A stretch of DNA of 64,000 nucleotides from Linyphia triangularis (lineage: Eukaryota > Arthropoda > Arachnida > Araneae > Linyphiidae): positions 34,707,348 to 34,771,347 of the forward strand of contig OZ021721.1 of assembly GCA_963978545.1 (NCBI GenBank), in the 5' to 3' direction. This document shows positions 22,649 to 33,708 of this stretch, piece after piece (the first letter of the stretch is position 1; each line of letters starts with the position of its first letter). A model generated the notes under the pieces. The model did not search any database. It saw only the letters and a list, made by a program, of their open reading frames with translations, and had not been told where the DNA came from. The translations under genes and the position numbers were made by a program.

Positions 22649-24003
22649 GAATCGGTTGTTTGAGAAACCTCATAAGTCAGGTGAGAGAAACTTTTGGGAA
22701 ATAGAGAAAAACTGTTTCTGCGACAAAACTCTATATTATTTTTTCCAATAAAATTAATTGTTTGGTGCTAAATACAATCTTAGTGCTTAATAGAGGTTGC
22801 AAAAGTCAAATAATTAAATTATTACGGATTTTTAAAGTCAGTTGACTTATGGGGTTTCTCAAATGCATGCACTTTTGACAAAAAGTAATTGCATTCTAAA
22901 CTGTATAAAATAAAAAGTACACTTAGTATGCCTCAAAAATGTATTCTAAAGCAAGTAGAAACGTGAATTAAATATGAAACGCAAATAAGATTATTTAGTT
23001 CTATGAATAAGAGTGGTATAAATGGCGAAATAAAATTTATTCATTTAGTGTAGTTCTCTGGCAGAATCAGATGTAGGCCACTGGTGAACTATCTCTTTGT
23101 AGAATACTTGGATGTTTTCTTCAACAGGGATGTATTTCATCAGTTTATTTATGTCTTCAATTTTTTTATTGATGGGATTTTCCCACTTAGATGCACTGGC
23201 ACTGATTTATTTGGGAATGACAGTAGCAGCTTTTTATTGTTGTTTAATCGAAAAGTGTGATTGCACAACCCATCAATAAAAGACTTGGTGATTGCAACAT
23301 CCTGGAAAGGGTATTAAAAACTACATGAAGTACGAGATTTTAAATTTACTTTTTTGTTATTTGGATCTTTACGCCTATCTGACTTAATGGAAAGCATTGT
23401 GTTTTTATATTAAAAAAATTAAAATATTAATGTATGTAGCTTGAAACACTTAATTAACTTCTCTGCGTATGAAAGATTTTTCCTTTCCAGTTTGTGTACG
23501 CTGAGTCTTTAACGCTATCTTTCTTGATAATATTGCACTTGTAGGCAAAGTGTCTCTGAAGCCCTTACTTACGTTTCTTTGATTATTTATTACCACTTAT
23601 TTCGAAACTAGAATCCATTACCAATCTCCGAACTACACAATAAAATTAATAAATATTAAATCTTACTAAACAAGAAGAACAAACACCGGCAATAGCAAAA
23701 TACGTGTATTGAACGTACACTCTACAGTAAACCGAAAAAACTTGGCTGATAGTGAAAGCGAAACTATGCGCATCTTCTCGGCTTTAGCGGTGCGGGCGTG
23801 TATTTGAGAAACTCCATAAGTCACTGACTTGTAGGCTTTCTCGAATAAACGAAAACTTTCATACGGGATTATTCCGTGTAAAATTACTTGTCTCGTTAGG
23901 TTTCGCTTCCGAAAGATGAATTCTACCTCTGGAGAATTGATTTTTATCGAAAACTCGATTTCGACAAAAAAGTGATTTATGAGGTTTCTCAAGCAACCGA
24001 TTC
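22649..24003 (-). mobile_element. DNA transposon with ~31-bp terminal inverted repeats
   Basis: The ends are inverted repeats: GAATCGGTTGTTTGAGAAAC at 22649 matches the reverse complement of the right end (GAATCGGTTGCTTGAGAAAC), continuing as CTCATAA for about 31 bp in total. AAAT flanks both sides (22645-22648 and 24004-24007) as a possible 4-bp target duplication. A further internal copy of the GAGAAACTCCATAAGTCAC motif is near 23806. On the minus strand, about 23330-23050 reads as a degraded protein (SFIDGLCNHTFRLNNNKKLL, then LMKYIPVEENIQVFYKEI), presumably the transposase. I cannot name the superfamily. Confidence 0.75.
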
Positions 24004-24007
24004 AAAT

Positions 24008-26133
24008 ACTCTCTCTTTAAAAAGTTCAATTTCAATAAAATATCCTTGGGAAGTTTGAAAATTTGTTAATAAATGTTACATACTCCCACCCTCAATAAAA
24101 TGAGTGAAGTCTCCATCTTTAATGTCAGGTTTTTTTTTCGAGATTCCGAGATGCCGTTTGATTAGAATCTTAATTAGAAATCAGATTGAGGGAATCGCCC
24201 ACGTTCACTGCATTAAAATCCTTCACAGTTGATTCAAGAGTGAATTCTTTAAAAGTTATAATTTTCACAAACTCTTTGTTGAGCTTCGAGGGGTTACAAC
24301 TTGCAAGTATTTCACGCTCAAATGAGAATATAAAATATTCTTATTACATTGAGAGTCGTCTTTGATTTGAACATCATCACCACTCCAGGATTGTATAGTG
24401 CTAAAAAAAAAAAATTATCCGACAAGCGAGCTTCCCGATTGTGGCGGTAATCCCAACTGAAGCCTGGTATTTTTTAATTATGAAATGGAAATTCCCAATA
24501 TTTTACATAAATTTTTATGTAAAAAAGATAAATACTCTTAATTTGCGTATTTATTTACTCACAAATAAATTTATATCACAATGCATACATAAAGATTTAT
24601 GAGTTATTATCAATTAGTTATTAATAAAAAATCTCCAAAAAGTACCGGTACGCCGTACCGGCTCTCAAACATCTCTTTGACCATTGAATAAACCAATATG
24701 GGTGTTGGGGGGGGGGGGGGGTCATCAATTAGTACGATACTACTAGGACTCAATGAAACATAAAAAGAAATAGAGCGCTTAACCACCCTCTTTTGCCTCT
24801 CCCCTTCCCCATATAACAAATTACCCTTAAAATGTAATGAAAAATTTAATAATATCTAAGAGCACATAAAAATATCTCATGCAGATCAGGCGAAGTATAA
24901 AAAGTTCAACAACCCTGAAAATTCAACTTTTTTTTTAAATAAGTAAATTTACCAATTTATTCAACATTATAAATTATTTATTACGAAAAAAATGCGGCAA
25001 ATATTTTAACAACTTTAGCCAATACTGCAGGAATGTAAAACTCTCTTTTCATAAAGTCTTAATAATTTCCAAAGTTAAACAATACTTTTCAACTCATTTG
25101 TTATATGGGGTTTGACATCATATTTAAAATATAGTAACTATACATAAAAAACATATAATAGTAAATCAAACTATAAGTTACATAAAACATGCGAAACTAT
25201 AAAAAAATTTTTACTCAATTATAATTATGTGTAGAAGGAAAAGAAAACTAAGAGTTACGAGACACAAACTAAAAAAATTTAATAGCTTGATTAAAAAATT
25301 TTGGCATTCATACAAAATTCTGCAGTCTCAAAAGGGGGAAAATGCACTTCATATGCATCTTAAATGAGAGAAACCTCGGGAAACTTTCACAAAGCAGCTC
25401 AATCGAGACAAAGTTACTAGTCCAAATGGATAATTCCCGCATTCCTCCCCCCCCCCTATCTTTTTTTTTTTTATTCAATTCTAAATATTTCGAAAAGGCC
25501 ATAAACACAAAAATTACTGCTCACTGCGCTTTTTTTCCCTTTTTTCTTTTTTTTTTAACTTGCAATTTAAAATCGCTGGTTTATTCAGGCGGGAAAAACG
25601 ACTCATTCGGCTCGAAGCTAAAGTGATGTCCCTTGTTTCGAATTTGGCTTGAAACGCAGCAGCGGAAACCAGTCTGTAAATCGCGTCAACCTGCACGGGA
25701 TATGGAAATTATATAAAAAACTCACACCTTGGCAGAAATCTTACGATAACCATAGAAACGGAAGGAAAGTTTTGACGTCACAGTTAAAATGTAGTGTTTT
25801 TATCGGACTGCAATCAGATAAGGTTTTCGAGTATTTTCTTTTCTTAATATTTAAATAACTAATTTTTTAAAAGAACTTTTGTTTAAATATTTGGAATCGG
25901 AAAGAAATTCTTTATAAATGTAAACTAATTTCACTCGTTTTTTAAAAATGCTATAATTGTCCATTGCTAAAGTGTTTACTCAATTCTCACAGTATTTTGT
26001 AGAATTGGCATGATACTATAGTATTGATTTGATCAAAGCTCTTTTTTTTCTTTCTTTTTTTTTTCAATTATGAATTGGGCATTTTATTTTCCATTTATGA
26101 TCAAGGTTTTTTTTTTTTAAGTTGTTTTAGTGC

Positions 26134-26165
<32 letters not shown>

Positions 26166-27100
26166 CACGTAGAGTGAAGTTTAGGGAGTGCGGTGGCACC
26201 CCGATATTAAGCCTTTATAATTAATTGCCCTCTGATCAAAAAGTAGACCAGCCGAATGCTAATTGCTAAAAAAAATTATCACTCTTTGGTTCCATCTCAT
26301 ACTCACAAATGTTAAAATCGGGCTGAAATTGAGGGATTTTTTAATTTGAGAACCACACAAAGGGTAACAATTCGTTGGCTAGTACATTGCAAGCCATTAC
26401 ATTTACGGTCTACTCGTCCTCTCTCAAACCCGATTCTTCCACGAGTAAAGAAAAAGGAAGCTCGGTTAGGCGACTTAAAAATCGATATTAATTGAGGCAT
26501 GAAAAATGTCAGAAAAAGATTATATTTGTTTGCTGATTTCTATCGATCTTGATATTAAGTAAAAAATACATCTTAAAAATATTAACGAAATTTTTATAAT
26601 TTCGTATTTTATTATAAAAATATTAACTAGTAAGGAAATAATTTATACTCTCTAACATGAACAACATGAACATTTATTACTATGGACAAGGGTTCAAAAT
26701 ATATTGTTATTTTAATGAATATTCTACGACATAGTTTTTTTCTTCGGAAGTAAGAGATAAAGTGAAGTATTAATTCAACATTATATACATAACTGTTTAT
26801 TTAGCTAAAATAGTGCTTATAAATAGGCATACTTTTATGAAATTAAATTGAGATCTCTCGAGACACACACCTCCGAAAACCGCAGTAATGATCGCCATTC
26901 GCAATTACTATAAACTAAAACCCTCGTCTGAATATTTGGCGTGATTCAATAAACGTCAAATAAACTATATCAAATAATGTAATAATTATGTTTATTCGTA
27001 ATATTACTAAAATTCATATTCGAACAGTTGAATTTCGAGAATACTTTGAGGCGACTAATATTGAAAGATTTTGACGAAATCCATTTGGCGTAATTCAGTA
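24008..27100. other. A+T-rich stretch, no gene recognised
   Basis: Homopolymers are frequent: a G-run of about 16 near 24706, a C-run near 25447, T-runs near 25460, 25540 and 26139-26165. No frame has a convincing domain, splice structure or repeat partner elsewhere in the window. Confidence 0.5.
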
Positions 27101-27175
27101 CTTGAATAATTAGAATATGAATACAATGTATGTATATATGTTTGACATTATAAAATGTTCCTTCACAGTCTAAAG

Positions 27176-27451
27176 TTACAGTTTGCCCTGCTTCGCAACA
27201 ATGGCAATTATAATTATCCAAATTCCAAAAACAGAAAGTCCAACAGCCATTGTAATTGTTTTGTATCTTGCCCAAGGTTCAAACTGAATCTTTTTTTGAC
27301 TACAATCAATTTCGCTGCAATCATTCTCAGCTGGACATTGGCAATTCGCTTCTATAGAGGATACGCTTCCATGAAATGAGTTATCTTCCTTGATAGACAG
27401 GCCATCACGTTCATCGGTTTTTTCTTTGCCATTAACGAAACCTGGATTTAC
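27176..27451 (-). CDS. Probable terminal exon of a small membrane protein (host gene candidate)
   Basis: On the minus strand a pyrimidine-rich tract ending in TTAG precedes 27451, and from there 91 codons are open to TAA at 27178-27176. The peptide starts VNPGFVNGKEKTDERDGLS, has a cysteine-containing acidic segment (CQCPAENDCSEIDC) and then a strongly hydrophobic run of about 20 residues (MAVGLSVFGIWIIIIAIVAK), with a four-residue tail QGKL. This looks like a single membrane anchor near the C-terminus. Composition and uninterrupted frame differ from the decayed repeats around it. I do not recognise the protein. It fits in phase with a candidate first exon at 29919-29975. It could still be a chance frame. 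Confidence 0.45.
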   Translation of the reverse strand, partial: VNPGFVNGKEKTDERDGLSIKEDNSFHGSVSSIEANCQCPAENDCSEIDCSQKKIQFEPWARYKTITMAVGLSVFGIWIIIIAIVAKQGKL

Positions 27452-27502
27452 CTAAAGAGAAGAGCTGTTATTTAACTAACAAACCAATAAATATAATTAT
27501 AA

Positions 27503-28017
27503 CAGGGCCATTCAGAAATGAAACTTTGAAATGACATAACTGTGAGACACAGACAATTGGTATGTTGGATAGACAGGTATGGAATTTAAAATTCACCGGT
27601 TTGCAAAATTGATTAATGGTAGTAAATTTATTGATGGCTACTTTACCAATGAGAACTATTTTCATTTTGGGTGATTTAGTCAATAAACAAAACTGATGAA
27701 TATGGGGTTCTGAAAACCCGTGTTGCAAAACACCTCAATTCTACAAAAGGGATAGCTTCAGAAAAGTATTCAGTAAAGGGATAAGCAAATGTATTCAGTA
27801 AAGGAATCATAGTGCACTTTTCATGAACTCATTCCGATATATTTAAATTTTAAAACAATTAGCTGTCACATTTCAATATTACAACTAATTTTGCAAACCG
27901 GGGTGTTTCAAATTCCATTCCTGTCTATCTAACATATCACTAGTCTTTTTTTTCTGTCTCTCATTGTATCGCAGTTAAGTCATTTCCAAGTTTGGTAGTC
28001 CTTTATGTAAGACCCTG
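27503..28017. repeat. Foldback (MITE-like) element
   Basis: About 110 bp at each end are imperfect inverted repeats. For example TGGATAGACAGGTATGGAAT at 27566-27585 pairs with the region around 27925 (reading TAGATAGACAGGAATGGAAT on the other strand). The arms continue outward through GAAATGACATAACTG, and the outer ends read CAGGGCC and GACCCTG. No target duplication was found. It would fall inside the intron of the candidate minus-strand gene. Confidence 0.65.
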
Positions 28018-29918
28018 CACAGAGAATAACTTAGATTATGACGTAACAAACAGTATTACAAATAAAATAAAAATTACGTTTTCATCTACTAAGTTTCAGT
28101 CTGTTAGTACCTTACTGTTTGGTTTTCTCTAGTTGCCCGAGGGGAAAGCACAGATCAACAGGTTTGGATCAATTACGGAAAGTAGAAAAAGGTTCAAATC
28201 GTCTCACGCCGAAATCAATCAAATAGCTAAAGCTAGAGAGACTTCAGTATCTTCAGTGTCTGGATAAGCTTATACATATAAAGATCAATTAAAATTTGTT
28301 CAACAATAAACTTATGGCTCCTGTGTTTATATACCGAATTAGAGTTTTGATAACCAACTTTAATAAACGCAAGTAGTTTAATCTTTATTAAAGCATTAGC
28401 ATAGTGGCATACTCTTTTTCTTAATGGCAGGGCATTCTCCCGAAACGTCCACTTTTCTGTCCTATGCCTAGAAAATCCGTAAAAGAGCATTTTGATGGAT
28501 ACTTTTTTTTTATATGCCTTTAATTGTTGTTTGCATTTTGATTGATTTTTTTCTCATTAATTTACTGAAAAACACATAATTAATATTGAAATGTCATTGC
28601 CATCCACTGACCTTTTCACAAATTTTGTCTTTCAATACCAAATAGATATTGTATAAAATTTAATGTATATTTAGAAAAATTCTTTTTTATTAATGCATTT
28701 CAATTGCAAAAATAGTTTTTCCGTTAAAAAGTATTTTAAAAAAATTACTGTGATTTTTTTAACTTGTTACTAGCATTTTGTGTCATTACCATCCAATACT
28801 TTTTACATCTTTTCTTGACCACTTAATCTCACTATTGATTCAAATAACATGCTTTGGGAGCAGCAACCCTTTTTAAATCCTTTATATTAACTTCGATTTT
28901 GTGTGTTTGTGTATTTTATATATCTTAGTCAAGATTGCTAAAGCTGATGGTTAGTAAAAATATTTTATTTCTGCCATTATCATCCTTATAACACTTAACA
29001 CTTCGTATTTAACTATGTAACATTCTATTTAGTCTTATGATATAGTATATTCTTTTGTTAGATGAACTTATGTTTTAAATTTGTAATTTAAAAAAACAAG
29101 AAAAGTTATCAATCTTTACTTTATGATTGCTAAAATATGATAAAATGTCATTACCATCCTCGTAACTAAATTTTGATATCCTTAATTAATTTATTTTTAA
29201 AGATTTTATTGATAGACTTCCATATATTCTTTCTATCAATATTTTAAGAAACAAACTTTTTTTTTTTTTGAGAATAAGTTTTATATTTAGTATGAAAAAT
29301 AAAATTATATGGTTTCCGTTCTACAAAAAAGTAGTTGATATACAAAAACATGTATGTTATTTAAAAAGAATTAAGCTAAAAACTGTTTGGTGTATTTATA
29401 TCTTAAATTATGACTTATTCATAGTTATTGACCTAAAAAGACTAAGACAATGCAAAATTTACATGATTCCTACATGATTTAATATGCTAATGATACTTTC
29501 CGCCTAATTTACATGTTTACGTATGATTATCTTTAAAATAAATTCATATGTTTATTCATAGTTTTATAAAGATAGAGCTCTCATCTTCCTAAAAATTGCT
29601 CAAATGTACCTTGAAGGAAATCTTTAAAATTTGACAATTTTTTAGCCTAAAACTGATGTTTCGGGAGAATGACCCATACCTAAGCTGTTTTGTGCTACTT
29701 AATATGTATTTAAACATTTATGACTTGTTCTTATAGTATGATCAGTAGCGGTTCGTGCACTACAGCCAGAGCCGCCGGGTTTGCATCTAAATCTATTAGT
29801 TCAAAACTAAAATAATATATTTTACAATTTTCTAAAAGGAAGATCTAATTTCTACGGTAAGTGTAAAAAAATCCGATAAGCAGCAAACTTCTTGCCTCAA
29901 GAAGAATACTCAATTCAC
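28018..29918. other. A+T-rich stretch, possible intron
   Basis: There is no coding block. If the two candidate minus-strand exons belong together, this is most of their intron. A perfect donor-like GTAAGT occurs on the plus strand at about 29857 but no matching exon was seen. A hAT-like GTAGCGGTTCGTGCACTACAG patch lies near 29745. Confidence 0.4.
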
Positions 29919-29975
29919 GAGGAGATAAAAAAAACGTTTCCAATCAAGGTGATCTTCCTCAGGAACGGCAGCCAT
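29919..29975 (-). CDS. Candidate first exon downstream of an X-box
   Basis: Minus-strand ATG at 29975-29973 opens a 19-codon stretch, MAAVPEEDHLDWKRFFYLL, followed directly by GTGAAT, a fair splice donor. Splicing here keeps phase 0 with the acceptor at 27452, joining to the 91-codon terminal exon and giving a predicted protein of about 110 residues with one C-terminal membrane anchor. Reading through the donor ends at TGA two codons later. Proximity to the X-box and CCAAT boxes supports this start. No transcript evidence is available, so this is a hypothesis. Confidence 0.3.
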
Positions 29976-30014
29976 GTGTTCCGGAAACGCGTTTTGGCTG
30001 CGACGTTGCCATGT

Positions 30015-30028
30015 GTTGCCATGGTAAC
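30015..30028. promoter_or_regulatory. Palindromic RFX X-box with two CCAAT boxes
   Basis: GTTGCCATGGTAAC is a perfect inverted repeat matching the X-box consensus bound by RFX factors. Two CCAAT motifs follow at 30028-30032 and 30038-30042. In animals, X-boxes close to start codons mark genes for cilia, and this one lies 40 bp from the candidate minus-strand ATG (29975). The local composition is GC-richer than its surroundings, as expected for a promoter. Confidence 0.55.
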
Positions 30029-30689
30029 CAATGAAATCCAATAGAGCCTTCCCGCCACGTAATGCGAAAGCAAGGTAGCCAGATCTGTGATTTTCCGACT
30101 TCGGCTGCCTTAAGAATTTCTGCTTTAAAATAATCTCTAGAGGGAATTTTTGCAAGATAATGGTATCATCTGAATGAAGGCTAGAGAGTTATTTTATTAG
30201 TTCGGAAGTATACTATTTTGTTCTGAAAATAAATTTGAATATAATTTAAAAAAAAATTCAAGTATGATTGTACATAATTGTGGAAAGTGTGTGTTTTTGG
30301 GGGGGGGGGGGGAACTCGCATGTTTCAGGCTACAGTAACATTTTCGATCACGGGCAGCCACTGAGAATGATTCAAGTTAAATGTGTACGTCTTATTGCAA
30401 ATTCGTTCTTTCATTAAAGAACAATATTAATAATTCGGTTAAAAATATACAAAATTAAACAACTTTCGTTTACATTGAATACTTCAAAATTATAAAAGTT
30501 TTAAGTTAAAATAAAAGCAAACTGTAATAACTTTTGTGATTATAAGGTAATTTGTAAACAAATTCAAAAGAGAACCGTTTTGAAATTCAGCATATCTTCG
30601 ATTAAGGTCAATGTATTGAACGAATTTCTTTAAAATTGAATAATAGTTCATGAGTTGTATTGTTTATTATGCTCTTCCTAATGGATATT

Positions 30690-30836
30690 CCATGCCAAAG
30701 GTTTCGGGTTCGAATCCTGGGTTAGGCATGGATGTTCGTTGTGGATCGAAATCCACGTTAAGCTGTAGGTCTCGGCCTGATTAGCCGTTATTGTGCTCAA
30801 AAATAGGTCGTTGAGAGTACAAACAAATCAACCAAA
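30690..30836 (+). mobile_element. tRNA-derived SINE fragment, family 2
   Basis: A perfect B box (GGTTCGAATCC, 30707-30717) sits in a tRNA-like head, followed by a body unlike family 1 and a tail with CAAATCAACCAAACC (about 30822-30836). No A box is clear, so the 5' end is probably truncated or decayed. No target duplication was found. Confidence 0.55.
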
Positions 30837-31731
30837 CCTAGTAGATATTCAATGATTCTTTTGAGTTTAAAATTGCACAGGAATAAATTGTTAATGGTGG
30901 AATTACTGAAATCAGATTTAGCTTTGGAACTAAGATCAAAGTTTTTTAGAAAATATTGCCCTTGGCTGAATAAAAACAATTCAAACCTTGTAGTTGATAA
31001 CCCAATCATTACTTTAAGTGAAATACAGTTCAAGAGCATCAGATAATAAAAAGAGAGATAAAATGCGTAGCTTTCTCATCGGATTGCTGTAAGATAAAAA
31101 AAAAATGTAGGATTTTTTTTTCCAAATATGATAACAGCTGTTCACATCTACAAGATTTCTTTTTGTTGCTCAAGAGTTAAATATCATGGACTTAGCCAAA
31201 ACTGATACTAATAGATAACCAGTAGCGGTTATTATAGATTGAAAATGGATAATTTTGCATGGATCCCACCACTTCGCTCGTCAGTGGTAGATCAAAAGGT
31301 TTTTTTTAAAAAGAGGGTGTGGATCTCTATATTAAAATAATTAGAGAACGTTATTAATTAACATTTCAGTAGCAATTTCCAAAATAACGGCTTCAAGACA
31401 AATATCTTCAAAAGCCTCATATTGAAGTGAGAGGCCACACATTTCGGTTATAATAAGGATTTTTTTTCTCCCCAATTTTGAACTTGGTCTTTTAAAATAA
31501 GAATAAAAGAAGCCTTCGTACTATTTAGAGAAGCATTATAGGCATAAGTAGTTCATTCATGTATCAGAAAAAGGATTGCTTTCGAGCTTAACCAATTCAG
31601 AAACGCTATGCCTAATGTAAAAAGAAAAAACTATTAACATTTTTTATGATTCCAAAGGACATCCTTGGACCTCAAGTAGAATAATGGTAAAAATGATAGA
31701 TTCCATTCTAAGACATTGATCTCTGAATCTA

Positions 31732-32488
31732 CAAGGTGCGGCTTGTAATTTCCAAGATTGATCTATTTAGTCAGGAAAATATTACTTGAATTACATACCC
31801 ATTTGATATGTTTCAAAGTAATCTCCATCTGCCGTTATGCATATCTATTGCTTGGTTGAAAAAGTTTCGGAAACAACTTTTAAAGCTTTCTTTCGGAATG
31901 CTTTTCAAATCTAACCAATTCAGTTTTCTTGATGTCTTTAATATCCTCAAACCTTGTTCATTGACCATGAAATTGTTCCACCTGACAAGGTTATCACAGG
32001 GTAGTTTTACGCAGGAATTCTTGCCCGACTTCGACAAAAAATTCGTAGGTTAAGACCTCGTTTTCGAAAGAAATGGAGTTAAAAGATTCGGTTGGACGAC
32101 AATGTTCGGTCTCACATTGCTTTGACTGTGAAGCGGTTTTCGGCCCAGAATGAGGTCATAGAGATTAAACATCATCCATACTCTACAGACTAGGCACTCG
32201 CAGACTCTTTCTTGTTTCCGAAACTGAAAAATTTTGTGAAGGGAACAAGATGTGAAGATGTCGAAGACATACAAAAAAGGAAAAAAGGGGAAAAAAACGT
32301 GACGTCAGAATTGAAGAACATTCCGAAAGATAACTTTAAAAGCTGTTTCTGAAACTTTTTCAGCCGGGCACAGAAATGCATTACGTCAGATCGAAATTAC
32401 TTTGAATCATATTAAATGGGTATGTATAATTCCCATAATATTTTCCAGAGTTATAAGATCAGTCCTGGAAATTAATAGATACACCTTG
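31732..32488. mobile_element. Mariner foldback, 3' ends outward
   Basis: The element is 757 bp, bounded by TA on both sides (31730-31731 and 32489-32490). Terminal inverted repeats start CAAGGTG and share the TAATTTCCA-GA-TGAT block. The right half reads on the plus strand as the C-terminal half of a mariner transposase: the DNVRSHIALT block (about 32098), FLFPKLKNFVKG, and ELKNIPKDNFKSCF near 32308. The left half reads on the minus strand as a diverged copy of the same C-terminal end (LKSIPKESFKSCFRNFF). Both outer ends are therefore 3' ends. Stops lie in the plus-strand arm, including one beside the third catalytic position. It is non-autonomous. Confidence 0.8.
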
Positions 32489-32659
32489 TATGTATAAAGA
32501 GTGTCCTTATATATGTATGGTGTGTTTCTTTTTATATGAAGATACAATTTTAGTGCGATCGTGCTGTAATTTTGCCCACTTGATCTTTAGAACAAGAGGA
32601 AGCTCCCAGACCACTTAAGATTTCGAAAAAGCCTCTCCTCTCCCTTTTCATTCCTTAAA

Positions 32660-33708
32660 GGGTATGTAATAATTACTTGAGATCTACTAAAACGAGGCTT
32701 CATTATTTAAATAACAACGTACACAGAATATTTTGTAAGTTAATCTTTCTTGGTGATGTCACAAACACATCGATATACATTAAAATACTTTAAATACTGT
32801 TTCAATAAAAATAAAAAAATAAAAACTTTTTCTTGCTACCCATAAAACGAGAGTTCGCTGCTACGCCAAAGGAGAAAGCAGACTGAGGGGAGGGAAGGGG
32901 GGGGGGGGTCATATGAAGTTACTATAAAATTCATATAACTAATCAAAATACCTCGAAAATCAAATTAATCAAAAAGAAAAATTATATTTACGTTACTTAT
33001 TTATGAAAATTAAGATAAAAAATACATAACCATGAAAAGGGACCTGGGATCATCCGGACAAAATTCAAATTCCCAAATACTTTTTGAAAAATCATGATTA
33101 TGTTTAAGAACTTATTTAACGAGAAAAACTTCCATTTATATTTGAAAACAAAAAGCATAAAATAAAATTACCTTACCGAGACGTTCTGTTGAAAAATTAG
33201 TTCTCTTTAGCCGTGTATAATTGTAGCTTTTCATCTATTCTCTCTTACTCTTTCAATTTTAATTCACCGTCATTACCTTGTGCGCTTGCACTGTAACAAA
33301 TCGCAACACTTCTTGTGACAGTTCAAACTCGACTTCTGATAGTAGTCTTACTTATGCCCAACACACAAAGTTAACCATTCCTAGTATTTCTGTAAATTGA
33401 TTTCAATCAGGGAGAAAGATACCCCTAAAAACACAGGAAGTGTAAAGACCTCGCAGTAAGCTTTTTATGTTCTTATAGATTCATGTTCTCCGAGAAAGTG
33501 GTCGTTTATCCACACCCACTATATGAAAGAATTTCATCCCACCTAGGATAGATTTCAAGGTTATTTTGACAAGGCGAATGAGTACCCTGATCAGAATTAT
33601 CTGTTGTCAGTGTGTAAAATTTAAAAAATATTAAGGTGGCACTTTGATCATCGTATTTATTTTAATTATATAGTTATTTTGCTATTTTAAACAGAATGTT
33701 TAAAAAAC
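32660..33708 (+). repeat. Dispersed repeat, copy 2
   Basis: It aligns throughout with 10975-12030 at an estimated 80-90% identity, including ACGAGAGTTCGCTGCTA, the G-run (near 32897) before TCATATGAAGTTAC, and GAGAAAGTGGTCGTTTATCC. It is broken at AAAAAAC (33702-33708); a short continuation ATGCATTCATGCAGGAAAAA resumes at 36389. Confidence 0.75.

Noticed and set aside
27155..27379. Plus-strand 74-codon frame
   Set aside because: It is antisense to the better-supported minus-strand exon and has no features.
28110..28180. Extra exon of the minus-strand gene ending at GTAAGG
   Set aside because: No acceptor and an in-frame TGA a few codons upstream.
30852..31046. Possible exon (64-codon plus-strand frame with KLLMVELLKSDLALELRSKF)
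   Set aside because: The composition is protein-like, but no splice signals, domain or repeat partner support it.
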